Below, one piece after another: positions 43,600 to 53,537 of a stretch of 64,000 bases of DNA. The notes beneath the pieces were generated by a model that did not search any database, was not told the origin of the DNA, and saw nothing but the letters and a program-made list of their open reading frames with translations. The position numbers and the translations under genes were made by a program. The DNA comes from Nitrosococcus halophilus Nc 4 (GTDB taxonomy: Bacteria > Pseudomonadota > Gammaproteobacteria > Nitrosococcales > Nitrosococcaceae). The DNA is taken from NCBI RefSeq assembly GCF_000024725.1, contig NC_013960.1:3458001-3522000 (forward strand), in the 5' to 3' direction. The number at the start of each line of letters is the position of its first letter. Within the stretch, counting starts at the first letter, position 1.

Positions 43600-46324
43600 A
43601 TGACCAAGAAGCTGACTCTGAGCCAGCTATCGAATTTGCTGTTCCGTGCCTGCGACGACCTGCGCGGCAATATGGATGCCTCGGAGTACAAAGAATACAT
43701 CTTCGGCATGCTCTTCTTGAAGCGACTTTCAGATCTCTTCGACCAGGAACGGGAGCAACTCGCCAAGGACCTGAAGGCCAGGGGCATGGCGGATGAAGTG
43801 ATCGAGACTCAGCTCGACAATCCGGACAAATACACCTTTTGGGTGCCACCTGAGGCGCGATGGGACCCCAAGGATAAAAATGGTGAGCGGCCCAAAGATA
43901 AGGAAGGCAAGCCTCTGGGGGTCTCCCACCAGAAAACCAACGTGGGCACCTATCTCAACAAAGCCTTGGAGGCGCTTGAAGACGCCAACCCGGACGCGTT
44001 GCAGGATGTTCTCAAGCATATCAACTTCAACCGCAAAATTGGCCAGCGCACCCTCGACGACGATACTCTGTCTAACTTCATCCAGAACTTCGAGAAAATC
44101 CCGCTCCGGGACGAGAACTTCGAGTTCCCCGATCTGCTCGGCGCGGCCTATGAGTACCTTATCAAGTATTTCGCCGACTCCGCGGGCAAGAAGGCTGGTG
44201 AGTTCTACACCCCAGCCGATGTCGTTCGAGCGCTGGTTGAGATCGTCGATCCTCAACCTGGCATGAGCATTTACGATCCCACTTGTGGGTCAGGCGGTAT
44301 GCTGATTCAGACTCGGGACTACATTCGTGAGTGTGGTGGCGATCCCCGTGATATGACCTTGGCAGGCCAGGAAAGCATCGGGACCACCTGGTCTATTTGC
44401 AAGATGAATATGCTTCTGCACGGCATCCCCCATGCGGATATCCGGCAGGAAGACACCCTCCGCCGACCCCAGCACAAGGACGACAACGGGGAGCTGCGGC
44501 GCTTCGACCGGGTCCTTGCCAACCCGCCGTTTAGTCAGAACTACATCAAAAAGGACATGGAGCCCCCAGGCCGCTTCGCCGTCTGGCTGCCCGAGAAGGG
44601 CAAGAAAGCCGACTTGATGTTCGTCCAGCACATGCTGGCGGTACTCAAGGGCAACGGCAAGATGGCCACGGTCATGCCCCACGGCGTGCTGTTCCGTGGC
44701 GGCGAGGAGCGCGAGGCCCGGCGTCATTTTATCGAGCGGGGCTGGCTGGAAGCCATCATCGGCCTGCCAGCGGGGTTGTTCTACGGCACCGGCATTCCCG
44801 CCTGTGTCCTGGTGATGAACAAGCAGGATGCACAAAACCGCAAGCAGGTGGTGTTCATCAACGCCGACCGGGACTACCGGGAAGGCAAGGCCCAAAATTT
44901 CCTGCGAGCCGAGGATATCTCCCGCATCGTCCATGCCTACCGCACGCTCGCAAGCGGTAAACGGGACGAGATTCCTGGCTATGCCCGATGCGTGCCCATC
45001 GAAGAGATCGAGGGCGAGGACTTCAACTGCAATATCCGCCGCTATGTGGACAATGCCCCCCCCCCGAGCTTCACGATGTGCGGGCCCATCTACACGGCGG
45101 CGTACCCAAGGGCGAGATCGATACCCTCGAACACTTCTGGATCAACTACCCGGACCTTCGCCAGCGCTGTTTTCAGCCACGGCCGGACACTGAAGCTTAC
45201 CTGGACTTCACCCCAGAGGTGACTGATCGCCGCGCGCTGGCCGGCATCGTCAATAATGATAAGAGCGTGGCTGCTGCCCACGAGCGCTTCATTAGCATGC
45301 TGGAGCGCTGGTGGCGGAAGCATCTGCCCCATATCGAGGCGCTGGCCCCGGACAACGGCAAGAAGGGCAATGTCTACGGGCTGCGACGCTTGCTGCTCGG
45401 GTCCATCGAAAAGGCGCTAGCTGATCAACATTTGTTGTCAGACCATCAGGTGCGTGGCGGTTTGGCATGCTACTTCGAATATTTTAAGCCGGAATTCAAG
45501 TCCATCGCCTTCAGTGGTTGGGGCCCGGAGCTAATCCCCGACGACGAGATTCTGCAAAGCCAATTCCCCGAAGTGCTGGCCGCCATGGAAGCCAAGCGCA
45601 CCCGCCTCGCGGAGCTGACGGCCCTCTTCACTGCGGCCGACGAGGAGGACTACGAAGACGAGGACGACACCGGGGTGTTGCCCAGCGACCAGGTTATAAA
45701 GCCCTCAAGGAAGAACTGAAGGCGCTGAACGCCACCTGGAAGGAGGCCCTCAAGGAGCTGAAGGCCCTCGCTACCGATCTCTTCACCGAAATGAAGGTGG
45801 CGGGGGTGCTCCCAAATGGGGTCAAGAAAGGCGACGTTACGCGGGGAATGTCGGCCAAGGAGGCCAATTTCAACGCGGGCCAGGTTATCCTCGACTTGGC
45901 CGCCGAGGCCAACTTCACCTCGGAGCGGATCGAGGCGATCCGGAAACACATGCAGGATGGTCGTGAAGCGCTGGAGCGGGCCCAGGCCTGTGAAACTCGA
46001 CTAGCGCGGCACAAGGCCCTCGAAGATGAATCCAAGCAGCTCAAGGCGGATTTGCGGGCCATTGAGAAAAAGCAGGACGAGCTGGTGGCCGCCGCGCGGG
46101 AGAAGATCGACCCGGATGAAGCGCGGAGGGTCATTATTGACCGCCTCCACCGGCTCCTGGTGCAGACCTACGAGTCCTACCTCCGTGCAAATCAACGGGC
46201 GTGCCTGGTGGCGCTGGAGAACCTGCACGCCAAGTATGCGGTCACGGCCGAGGATATCGAGCAGCGGCGAGATGCGGCGATAGCAAAGCTCAAAGGGTTT
46301 TTGGGGGAGTTGGGGTATGTGTGA
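43600..46324 (+). pseudogene. hsdM: type I restriction-modification methyltransferase (HsdM), two frameshifts
   Basis: Read through two shifts this is a ~908-residue HsdM: N-terminal helical domain, SAM motif [12 protein letters not shown], catalytic NPPF ([11 protein letters not shown]), [12 protein letters not shown], and a long C-terminal coiled region. Shift 1 is at a run of ten C (45056-45065); an eleventh C would give [20 protein letters not shown], the expected continuation. Shift 2 lies at about 45680-45698, between GVLPSDQ and KALKEELKALNATWKEAL. Each shift is -1. The first fragment (to 45222) contains all catalytic motifs. Sequencing error at the homopolymer is the alternative for shift 1. 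Confidence 0.88.
45056..45065 (+). repeat. poly-C tract (10 C) in hsdM
   Basis: Ten consecutive C bases inside the hsdM coding sequence, exactly where the frame breaks. Eleven would keep the frame. Long G/C homopolymers are classic slipped-strand phase-variation sites in restriction-modification genes. Confidence 0.85.
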
Positions 46325-47612
46325 TTGGGCTGAAGAGCAACTCGGCCGTCTGGCATCCATTGAGATCGGTGGGACCCCTGCTCGTGAAGTAGCAGAGTAC
46401 TGGGCACGAGAGGAGGACGAGGGGCATCCATGGGTATCGATCGCGGACCTTGGCCCCAGAATTGTCTTCGACACGAAGGAGCGAATCACGAACGCCGGCA
46501 TCCTCAACTCGAACGCCAAGAGGGTGCCGAAGGGAACGCTCATGATGAGCTTTAAGCTCACCATCGGCCGAGTCGGAATTGCTGGGAGAGACCTCTATAT
46601 AAATGAGGCTATCGCAACCATTATCCCAACAGATGGCCGGCTCGATGGGAGGTTTCTCTATTATGCATTACCCGATACTGCCCGGAGTGCAATCACCGAC
46701 ACTGCTGTAAAAGGCGTCACCCTGAACAAACAGAAGCTAGGTGGCCTTCTGATCCGGTTCCCAGAGAGGCTTGATGAACAACAACGCATCGCCGAAATCC
46801 TCTCCACGGTGGATGAGGCCATCGAGCACACCGAAGCGCTCATCGCCAAGATGCAGCAGATCAAGGCCGGCCTGATGCACGACCTCTTCACCCGAGGCGT
46901 CACCCCGGATGGCCAGCTCCGGCCCCCTCGCGAGGAAGCCCCACGGCTCTACAAAAAGTCGCCGCTTGGTTGGATTCCGAGGGAGTGGGACACTGAGCTA
47001 TTGGACAACATTGCCCTCCGGGGGAGCGGTCACACGCCGAGCAAAAATCATCCGGAATACTGGAACGGCGAAATCAAGTGGATTTCATTGGCTGACTCGT
47101 GGCGATTAGACCGAGTTCACATTGTGGACACGGATCACAAGATCACACAGGCTGGCATTGAGAACTCCTCGGCGGTTGTTCATCCGGCAGGAATCGTGGT
47201 CCTCTCTCGTGATGCCGGTGTTGGTAAAAGCGCTGTAACTACGTGCGAAATGGCGGTTAGTCAGCATTTCATGTGCTGGCGTTGTGGTCCTCGTCTTAAC
47301 AACTATTACCTCTATTACTGGTTACAGTACCGCAAGTGGGAGTTCGAAAACATCGCGACCGGAAGCACGATCCCAACCATCGGCCTTCGGTTCTTCCGGC
47401 ACTACCGAATCAATATCCCCCTTGAGGTCTCAGAACAAGAACACATCGCTGCAACACTGCTCGCTGCCGATGAAAAGGTATTCAGTCTGGAAGACGATGT
47501 AGGCAAACTGAGGCAGCTGCGTGCGGGCCTCATGCACGACCTTCTCACCGGCCGTGTGCCTGTTTCCGCGGCAGATGCTGCCGAATCCAAAAAAATCGCC
47601 GCGAATGTCTAA
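46317..47612 (+). CDS. hsdS: type I restriction-modification specificity subunit (HsdS)
   Basis: A 431-residue protein with two target-recognition domains, each followed by a conserved helical spacer: EQQRIAEILSTVDEAIEHTE / KAGLMHDLFTRGV and EQEHIAATLLAADEKV / RAGLMHDLLTGRV. TRD1 covers about 1-160 and TRD2 about 215-370, so a bipartite target is expected. It overlaps the last hsdM frame by 8 bp and looks intact, although its partners are broken. Its stop overlaps the ATG of the first hsdR-start copy. Confidence 0.93.
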   Translation: MCDWAEEQLGRLASIEIGGTPAREVAEYWAREEDEGHPWVSIADLGPRIVFDTKERITNAGILNSNAKRVPKGTLMMSFKLTIGRVGIAGRDLYINEAIATIIPTDGRLDGRFLYYALPDTARSAITDTAVKGVTLNKQKLGGLLIRFPERLDEQQRIAEILSTVDEAIEHTEALIAKMQQIKAGLMHDLFTRGVTPDGQLRPPREEAPRLYKKSPLGWIPREWDTELLDNIALRGSGHTPSKNHPEYWNGEIKWISLADSWRLDRVHIVDTDHKITQAGIENSSAVVHPAGIVVLSRDAGVGKSAVTTCEMAVSQHFMCWRCGPRLNNYYLYYWLQYRKWEFENIATGSTIPTIGLRFFRHYRINIPLEVSEQEHIAATLLAADEKVFSLEDDVGKLRQLRAGLMHDLLTGRVPVSAADAAESKKIAANV

Positions 47613-47697
47613 GTACCTCCAGGTCGAGAAGCCATTCCCCGACCCACGCTTGGTACTGGAGTGGCAGTTTACCTACCAACGTGCGGGCACACAGCTT
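47605..47697 (+). pseudogene. hsdR 5'-end copy 1
   Basis: Starting at an ATG that overlaps the hsdS stop, the frame reads MSKYLQVEKPFPDPRLVLEW then Q, which aligns with the true HsdR start at 50188 (MTEYLHVEKPF...LDALGWQ). It runs for ~30 codons and then gives way to the operator and coding region of the nucleotidyltransferase. The position, immediately after hsdS, is where hsdR would normally begin. Confidence 0.75.
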
Positions 47698-47731
47698 AAG
47701 ACCGGTAGGCATCGTCATCCGAAGTTGTTCA

Positions 47732-47768
47732 TACCCATTTTGGGTACTAATATTCCCATTATGGGTAT
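47732..47768 (+). promoter_or_regulatory. paired palindromic operator for the HTH-nucleotidyltransferase
   Basis: TACCCATTTTGGGTA (47732-47746) and TTCCCATTATGGGTA (47753-47767) are two related dyads 21 bp apart, the second overlapping the probable start codon of the gene. The paired CCCAT...ATGGG half-sites strongly suggest autorepression by the encoded HTH protein. Confidence 0.6.
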
Positions 47769-48381
47769 AAAAAACCAAGCTACCGACACGCGCCCCCTTG
47801 CACTGGCCGACGCGTTGTTTTCCTCCACCCAAAAGAGGGTGTTGGGGCTAATCTTCGGCCAGCCGGAGCGCAGTTTCTTCGCCACCGAAATCATCGACCG
47901 GGTCAGTGCCGGAACCGGTGCGGTACAGCGGGAATTAAAGAAACTGACCGACAGTGGCCTAGTGACGGTCTCCCGCATCGGCAACCAAAAGCACTATCAA
48001 GCCAACCCCGATTCACCCGTGTTTCTCGAGCTGTGTAGCCTGGTGCGCAAAACCGTGGGCCTGGCCGAGCCCCTGGGACAGGCGCTGGCGCCGGCATCAG
48101 CGGAGATCGAGCTGGCGCTGGTGTACGGCTCAATGGCGAAAGGCACCGCCACGGCCTCCAGCGACATCGACCTGCTGCTGGTCTCCAATAGTCTGACCCT
48201 GGAGGCCGTTTACGGCCTGCTGGCCGAGGCGGAGCAAACCCTCGGCCGTCCCATCAATCCCACCCTGTATACCAGAAAGGAGTTTCAGCGCCGGCTGAGC
48301 AATGGCAGCTCTTTCCTGGGACGGGTGCTGGCCGGTGACACCCTGATACTGCAAGGAAGCCTGACCCTGGAGGAAAGCTAA
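47761..48381 (+). CDS. HTH-domain nucleotidyltransferase (MNT-like) regulator
   Basis: A ~206-residue protein with an N-terminal winged HTH (LADALFSSTQKRVLGLIFGQ, then AVQRELKKLTDSGLVTVSRI) and a C-terminal minimal nucleotidyltransferase with VYGSMAKGTATASSDIDLLL, the GSx-DxD active site. Such single-gene regulators resemble MNT antitoxin-like proteins. The ATG at 47761 is favoured; the same frame is open to 47605 through the hsdR-start copy, so a fusion protein is also possible. No HEPN partner is adjacent. Role unknown, possibly regulatory within the island. Confidence 0.75.
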   Translation: MGIKNQATDTRPLALADALFSSTQKRVLGLIFGQPERSFFATEIIDRVSAGTGAVQRELKKLTDSGLVTVSRIGNQKHYQANPDSPVFLELCSLVRKTVGLAEPLGQALAPASAEIELALVYGSMAKGTATASSDIDLLLVSNSLTLEAVYGLLAEAEQTLGRPINPTLYTRKEFQRRLSNGSSFLGRVLAGDTLILQGSLTLEES

Positions 48382-48383
48382 AG

Positions 48384-48443
48384 GTAGCCGAGTACCTCCA
48401 CGTGGAAAAACCCTTTTTCATTAGTGACATCCTCTATTGCTAA
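48384..48443 (+). pseudogene. hsdR 5'-end copy 2
   Basis: Three bases after the nucleotidyltransferase stop the sequence reads [V]AEYLHVEKPFFISDILYC, stop. The EYLHVEKPF block is the same as at the true HsdR start (50188), but the third base of many codons differs, so the copies are diverged. The initiating codon is GTA, not a start, so it is a scar rather than a gene. It lies just upstream of darT. Confidence 0.72.
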
Positions 48444-48458
48444 GGATGGGCATCGTGC

Positions 48459-49112
48459 ATGAGTACCCCAATCACCTACAATCTCAATCCAGTGAAGGGG
48501 CTGATCTTCCGCATCACGCATCGCGACAATATCCTCTGGATTCTAGATCATGGTCTGCACTGTCCCAACGGGACAGTCTTCGACCATAACTTTGTACCCA
48601 TCGGCAATCCAGAACTGATTGACAGACGCCATCACCGAGAGGTCCCAATTCCGCCGGGCGGTGTGCTTGGTGATTATGTTCCATTTTACTTCACGCCCTA
48701 TTCACCCATGATGTACAACATCAAAACGGGCTATGGCGGTGTCAAAAAGAGGCGCAATGATGAAATCGTGGTATTAGTCAGCTCATTGCATCAAGTTGCT
48801 AAAGAGCAGAGGAAATTTGTGTTTACTGATCGCCACGCGTACCTACGAGCAGCAAATTTTTATAATAATATTAATGACTTGAATCTTGTTGACTTTAAAC
48901 TGCTGCGTAGCCGGGATTTTAGCCGTGACGTTGAGGATCCGGAAAAAATCGAGCGCTACCAGGCCGAAGCACTGGTCCACCAATCCCTCCCAGTACAGGC
49001 CTTATTGGGCATCGTTTGCTACACTAAGGCTGTAGCCGATGAGGTGCAGTCTGTTCTTCGAGTTCGCAAGATAACGATGAGAACGCTCGTGAAACCAAGC
49101 TGGTACTTCTGA
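48459..49112 (+). CDS. darT: DarT toxin, DNA ADP-ribosyltransferase (DUF4433)
   Basis: A 217-residue DarT-family enzyme. Characterised members transfer ADP-ribose from NAD to thymidine or guanosine in single-stranded DNA and block phage replication. It shows [20 protein letters not shown] (NAD-site region), [17 protein letters not shown], and the late [19 protein letters not shown] carrying the conserved catalytic-type Glu. It begins 78 bp after the nucleotidyltransferase stop and overlaps darG by one base (TGATG). Together with darG it is a complete pair. Confidence 0.9.
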   Translation: MSTPITYNLNPVKGLIFRITHRDNILWILDHGLHCPNGTVFDHNFVPIGNPELIDRRHHREVPIPPGGVLGDYVPFYFTPYSPMMYNIKTGYGGVKKRRNDEIVVLVSSLHQVAKEQRKFVFTDRHAYLRAANFYNNINDLNLVDFKLLRSRDFSRDVEDPEKIERYQAEALVHQSLPVQALLGIVCYTKAVADEVQSVLRVRKITMRTLVKPSWYF

Positions 49113-50173
49113 TGATCGAGTATACCAAAGGTAATCTGCTGAAAGCCGATGTGGAAGCCCTGGTCAACACCGTCAATACGGTCGGCATAATGGGTAAAGG
49201 TATTGCTTTGATGTTCAAAGAAGCCTTCAAGGATAACTTTGATGCCTATGCCGCGGCTTGCAAAGCCGGTGAAGTCAAAATCGGGCAGATGTTCACGACT
49301 GAAACCGGCAACCTGATGGGACCGCAGTGGATCATCAATTTCCCCACCAAAAAACACTGGCGCAATAAAACAAAGCTGGCATGGATTGAGGAAGGCCTAG
49401 AGGATCTGCGTCGCACCATTATCAAATACGGGATTGACTCTATTGCCATCCCCCCCCTGGGTTGCGGCAATGGCGGCTTGGATTGGCGCGAGGTAAGACC
49501 ACTCATTGAAAAGTGCTTGGTAGATCTGAATGGTATTCATATTCTGGTCTATGAACCCACTCAGAAATATCAGAATGTTGCCAAACGCAAGGGTGTACAA
49601 ACATTGACCCCTGCGCGTGCCCTGATAGCCGAACTCGTCCGGCGCTATTGGGTGCTGGGCATTGAATGCAGCCTGCTCGAAATCCAAAAATTAGCATGGT
49701 TCCTGGAACGTCGTCTGGAAGAAAGCGGATTAGATAATCCACTCCAGCTTGATTTTAAAGCCAATCGTTATGGCCCCTATGCTGACCGGCTGCGCCACTT
49801 GTTGGATGCCCTGGATGGTAGTTATCTGCGCTGCGACAAGCGATTGGCCGATGCCAAACCCGAGGATACGATCGCTTTCAATGATACCCAAAAAGAATAT
49901 GTGGCAACCTACCTGAAAAGTAAAGCCAAGGCCTATCTGCCGGCGCTGGAGGCAACGACAAAACTGATTGATGGCTTCGAGTCGCCACTCGGTATGGAGC
50001 TACTGGCTACCGTCGATTGGTTGTTAGTCCGCGAGCACTGCAAACCCGAAGTAGAGGATGTTAAACGAGGCATTGCCCATTGGCCCGCTAGCCGAAGTGC
50101 CGCACTTAGGAAACAACGCATATTTGATGATCGTTTAATCAGCTTGGCACTCGAACGCCTAGCCGCCTACTGA
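49112..50173 (+). CDS. darG: DarG antitoxin, macrodomain DNA ADP-ribosylglycohydrolase
   Basis: A 353-residue protein. The N-terminal ~160 residues are a macrodomain: [33 protein letters not shown], then [20 protein letters not shown] with the catalytic-type Lys, and [15 protein letters not shown]. It removes ADP-ribose from DNA and reverses DarT. The C-terminal ~190 residues ([40 protein letters not shown]) resemble SocA/DUF4065-like toxin-binding domains; that is inference. It ends 14 bp before hsdR. Confidence 0.9.
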   Translation: MIEYTKGNLLKADVEALVNTVNTVGIMGKGIALMFKEAFKDNFDAYAAACKAGEVKIGQMFTTETGNLMGPQWIINFPTKKHWRNKTKLAWIEEGLEDLRRTIIKYGIDSIAIPPLGCGNGGLDWREVRPLIEKCLVDLNGIHILVYEPTQKYQNVAKRKGVQTLTPARALIAELVRRYWVLGIECSLLEIQKLAWFLERRLEESGLDNPLQLDFKANRYGPYADRLRHLLDALDGSYLRCDKRLADAKPEDTIAFNDTQKEYVATYLKSKAKAYLPALEATTKLIDGFESPLGMELLATVDWLLVREHCKPEVEDVKRGIAHWPASRSAALRKQRIFDDRLISLALERLAAY

Positions 50174-50187
50174 ACGGCTATGGGAGG

Positions 50188-53100
50188 ATGACCGAATACC
50201 TGCATGTTGAAAAGCCCTTCCTCGTCCAGCTCGACGCGCTGGGGTGGCAGGTCATCAATCAAGGCCAGGGAACCATCCCTTCAGACCCGGCCAAAAGCCT
50301 GCGCCTGAGCTTTCGCGAATGGCTGCTCCCGAAGGTGTTCCGGGACGCGGTTCGAGCCCTCAATCTCACGCCGGAGGGCAAGCCCTGGCTCACCGACCGG
50401 CAGCTCGATGACCTGCGTGATCAAATCCTGCGCCAGCCCAACCGTACCTTACTGGAAGCCAACGAAATGGTGCAGAGCCTATTCCTCAAGGTCCAGGTGG
50501 ATCGCAACGAGATCACGGGAGAGTCGGACCCGGTAGTCAAGCTCATCGACTTTGCCCATCCCGAGCGCAATCAGTTTCATGCCATCAACCAGTTTCGGGT
50601 GGATACGCCGGGGTGCGTTAAGAGCTTTATCATTCCGGACATCGTCCTATTCGTAAACGGCCTGCCGCTTGTCATCGTCGAGGCGAAAATCGGCGATCCC
50701 AATACCGCTAACCCGTTGCACGCCGCCTTTGAGCAACTCCTGCGCTACCGCAATGGCCGCCCCGAAACCGCCAAGGCGGGACTCCGTGAGGGAGAGCCCA
50801 GGCTTTTTTACAGCAATCTACTCCTGGTGCGCACCTGCGGCGAGAAGGCCGAGTTCGGCACCCTCACCTCCAGCCACGAACATTTCTACGCCTGGAAGGA
50901 TATTTGGCCCAAAACCAACCAAAGCTACATACCGCCGCTCGGGGTAGAGCGAGAGCAAGAAAAGCTCATCCAAGGGCTTCTAGCCCCAGCCACCCTGTTG
51001 GACGTCCTGCGCACCTGTACGGTCTTCATGGACACCGATGCAGGCCGGCGCATTAAGGTGGTCTGCCGCTACCAGCAATACCGCACCGCCCGAAAAATTG
51101 TAGAGCGTCTTCGCACCGGCAAAACCCCTGAAGCCCGCTCAGGGGTGGTGTGGCATACCCAGGGCTCCGGCAAGTCGTTGACCATGGTCTTTGTGGCGCG
51201 GATGCTGCGCACAGCGCCAGATCTTCAGGACTTCAAGATCTTGCTGATCAATGATCGGATTGACCTGGAAAAGCAGCTTGCAGGCACCGCCAAGCTCATT
51301 GGCGGCAAGATCAACGTCATTGAGAGCACCGACCAACTTCGAGAACACCTGAGTACAGAGGCCTCGGACCTCAACATGGTCATGGTGCACAAATTCGCCG
51401 AGCGCACCGAAGCGCTACCCCTAAAGGTAGCCGAAGCCCTCGGGACCTATGGATCGGTGCCCTCAAGCAAAACCTTCGGGATGGTGAACCCCTCCGAGCG
51501 AATCCTGATGATGATCGACGAGGCCCATCGGACCCAGGGCTCCGATCTGGGCGACAACCTCTTCGAAGCCTTTCCCAACGCTACCCGCATCGCCTTCACC
51601 GGGACCCCCCTCATTACCGAGCAGCACGGTAACAAGCGCACGGTGAAGCGCTTTGGCGAATACATCGACACTTACAAGCTCATGGACGCCGTCCAGGACG
51701 GCGCTACGCTCCAGATCCTCTACGAAGGACGTACAGCCGATACCGCCCTCAAGGACAAGCACGACTTCGACACCCAGTTCGAGGACCTTTTCAAGGATCG
51801 CAGCGAAGAAGAAATCCTCACCATCAAGAAAAAGTACGGCGCCACCGGCGATATTCTCGAAGCTTCGAGCCGCATCGAAGCTATTGCCAAGGACCTGGTT
51901 GACCACTATATCGACAATATCCTGCCCGATGGTTTCAAAGCTCAGGTCGTGTGCCACTCCAAGCTGGCCACCCTCCGTTACCAGCAGGCTATCCGGGAGG
52001 CGCTGCGTGACCGCATCGAGCGAGAACAGCGGCAGGCCACCCCGGACCAGGAGTTGATCCGGCGTATCGCTTTTACCAGCAGGCTATCCGGGAGGCGCTG
52101 CGTGACCGCATCGAGCGAGAACAGCGGCAGGCCACCCCGGACCAGGAGTTGATCCGGCGTATCGCTTTTCTGAAGGCTGTGGTGGTTATCTCACCAGATC
52201 CCACCAACGAACCGGCTGCCATAACCGAGGCCCGCAAGGAAGCCAAGCGCTGGAGTGCGGTGGAAAATTTCTGCAAACCCTTCGACTTTGACGATCCCGA
52301 TAAAGAACTGACGGGCATTGCCTTCCTCATTGTCTGCGACATGCTGCTCACCGGCTTTGATGCCCCCATCGAACAGGTCATGTATATCGACAAAAAGCTG
52401 CGCGAGCACAACTTGCTCCAGGCTATCGCCCGCGTCAACCGGGTAGCCCAGCACAAGCACCGCGGCTTTATCGTGGACTACATCGGCCTTGCCAATCATC
52501 TCACCTTCGCCCTTTCCCTCTACGCCAAAGAAGACGCCCAGGACATTCAGGGGGGCCTCAAGAACCTCCTTAGTGAGATGCCCATCCTCGAGGAACGTTA
52601 CCAGCGGCTTCTGCAACATTTCCGTGCGGCGGGCGTGACCGATATCGAGGCCTTCATCAAGGATGACTTGAAATCGCCAGAGGCCGAAGTGGCGGTAATC
52701 CACGGGGCGGTCAGGGCCTTAAAAGACATTAAGCGGCGGGCCGACTTCGAGGTCTACCTGAAAAAATTCCTCCAGAGCCTCAACCTTATCCTGCCTAACC
52801 CTGCGGGATACCCCTATCGTGGACCCGCCAAGCGTTTTGGCTACCTGCTGCGAATAGTGAAGGAGCGCTATAAAGACGAGTCCCTCGACATTGCCGATGT
52901 GGGCGAGAAGGTGAAGGCCCTGATTAACGCCCATCTCATCAGCTTGGGCATCAACCCCAAGATCCCGCCGATCAAACTCCTGGCCGACGATTTCCTGGTC
53001 CAGCTACAAAAGCATGCCCAGGGCGACCCCGAGGCCAAGGCCAGTGAAATGGAGCACGCCATCCGCAAACATTGCACCATTCACTTCGACGAAGACCCGG

Positions 53101-53537
53101 CCTTCTACACCAAACTCAGTGAAAAACTCGAGCAACTCATTGAACAGCACCGGAATAGCTGGGAGCTGCTCGCCGAGGAGTATGAGAAATTGCGTCAGGA
53201 AGCCATTGAAGGCAGAACTCAAGCCATTGAGGGGCTGACCAAAGAGGCCACCACCTTCTATGATTATGTGTTGCAGCTAGCCTATGCGGATGGTGAAGTT
53301 CCCTCCGGGGACCGTGCCGGGCTGAAGAAGCTGATGGCTCACATCGTAGAGTTGCTACAGGAGACCATTGGCGTGCTCGATTTCTGGAAGAAGCCCATTG
53401 AAGTCAAAAAGCTTCGAGGCAATATCGACACCGAGATCCTGCTGGCGAATATTCCCGCACTCAACGCCAAGCATGAGCGCATCGCCGTCGAGATCGTGAA
53501 ACTCACCGAGAAACGGCACGAGGAACTGATCAAGTGA
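50188..53537 (+). pseudogene. hsdR: type I restriction endonuclease subunit (HsdR), broken by a 95-bp duplication
   Basis: The N-terminal nuclease (IPDIVLFVNGLPLVIVEAK), Walker A HTQGSGKSLTM, DEAH box MIDEAHRTQ and the helicase part up to about residue 630 lie in one frame to 52152. The rest (LTGIAFLIVCDMLLTGFDAP, then IARVNRV and the C-terminal helical region) lies in another frame to 53537. The break is an exact 95-bp tandem duplication (51980-52074, 52075-52169). Removing one copy gives one continuous frame of ~1,085 codons, the normal HsdR length. Confidence 0.9.
51980..52169 (+). repeat. exact 95-bp tandem duplication in hsdR
   Basis: Bases 51980-52074 (beginning ACCAGCAGGCTATCCGGG, ending CGTATCGCTTTT) are repeated without a mismatch at 52075-52169. 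As 95 is not a multiple of three it shifts the frame and stops translation at 52152. Perfect identity implies a recent event that can revert by slippage or recombination. Confidence 0.97.
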
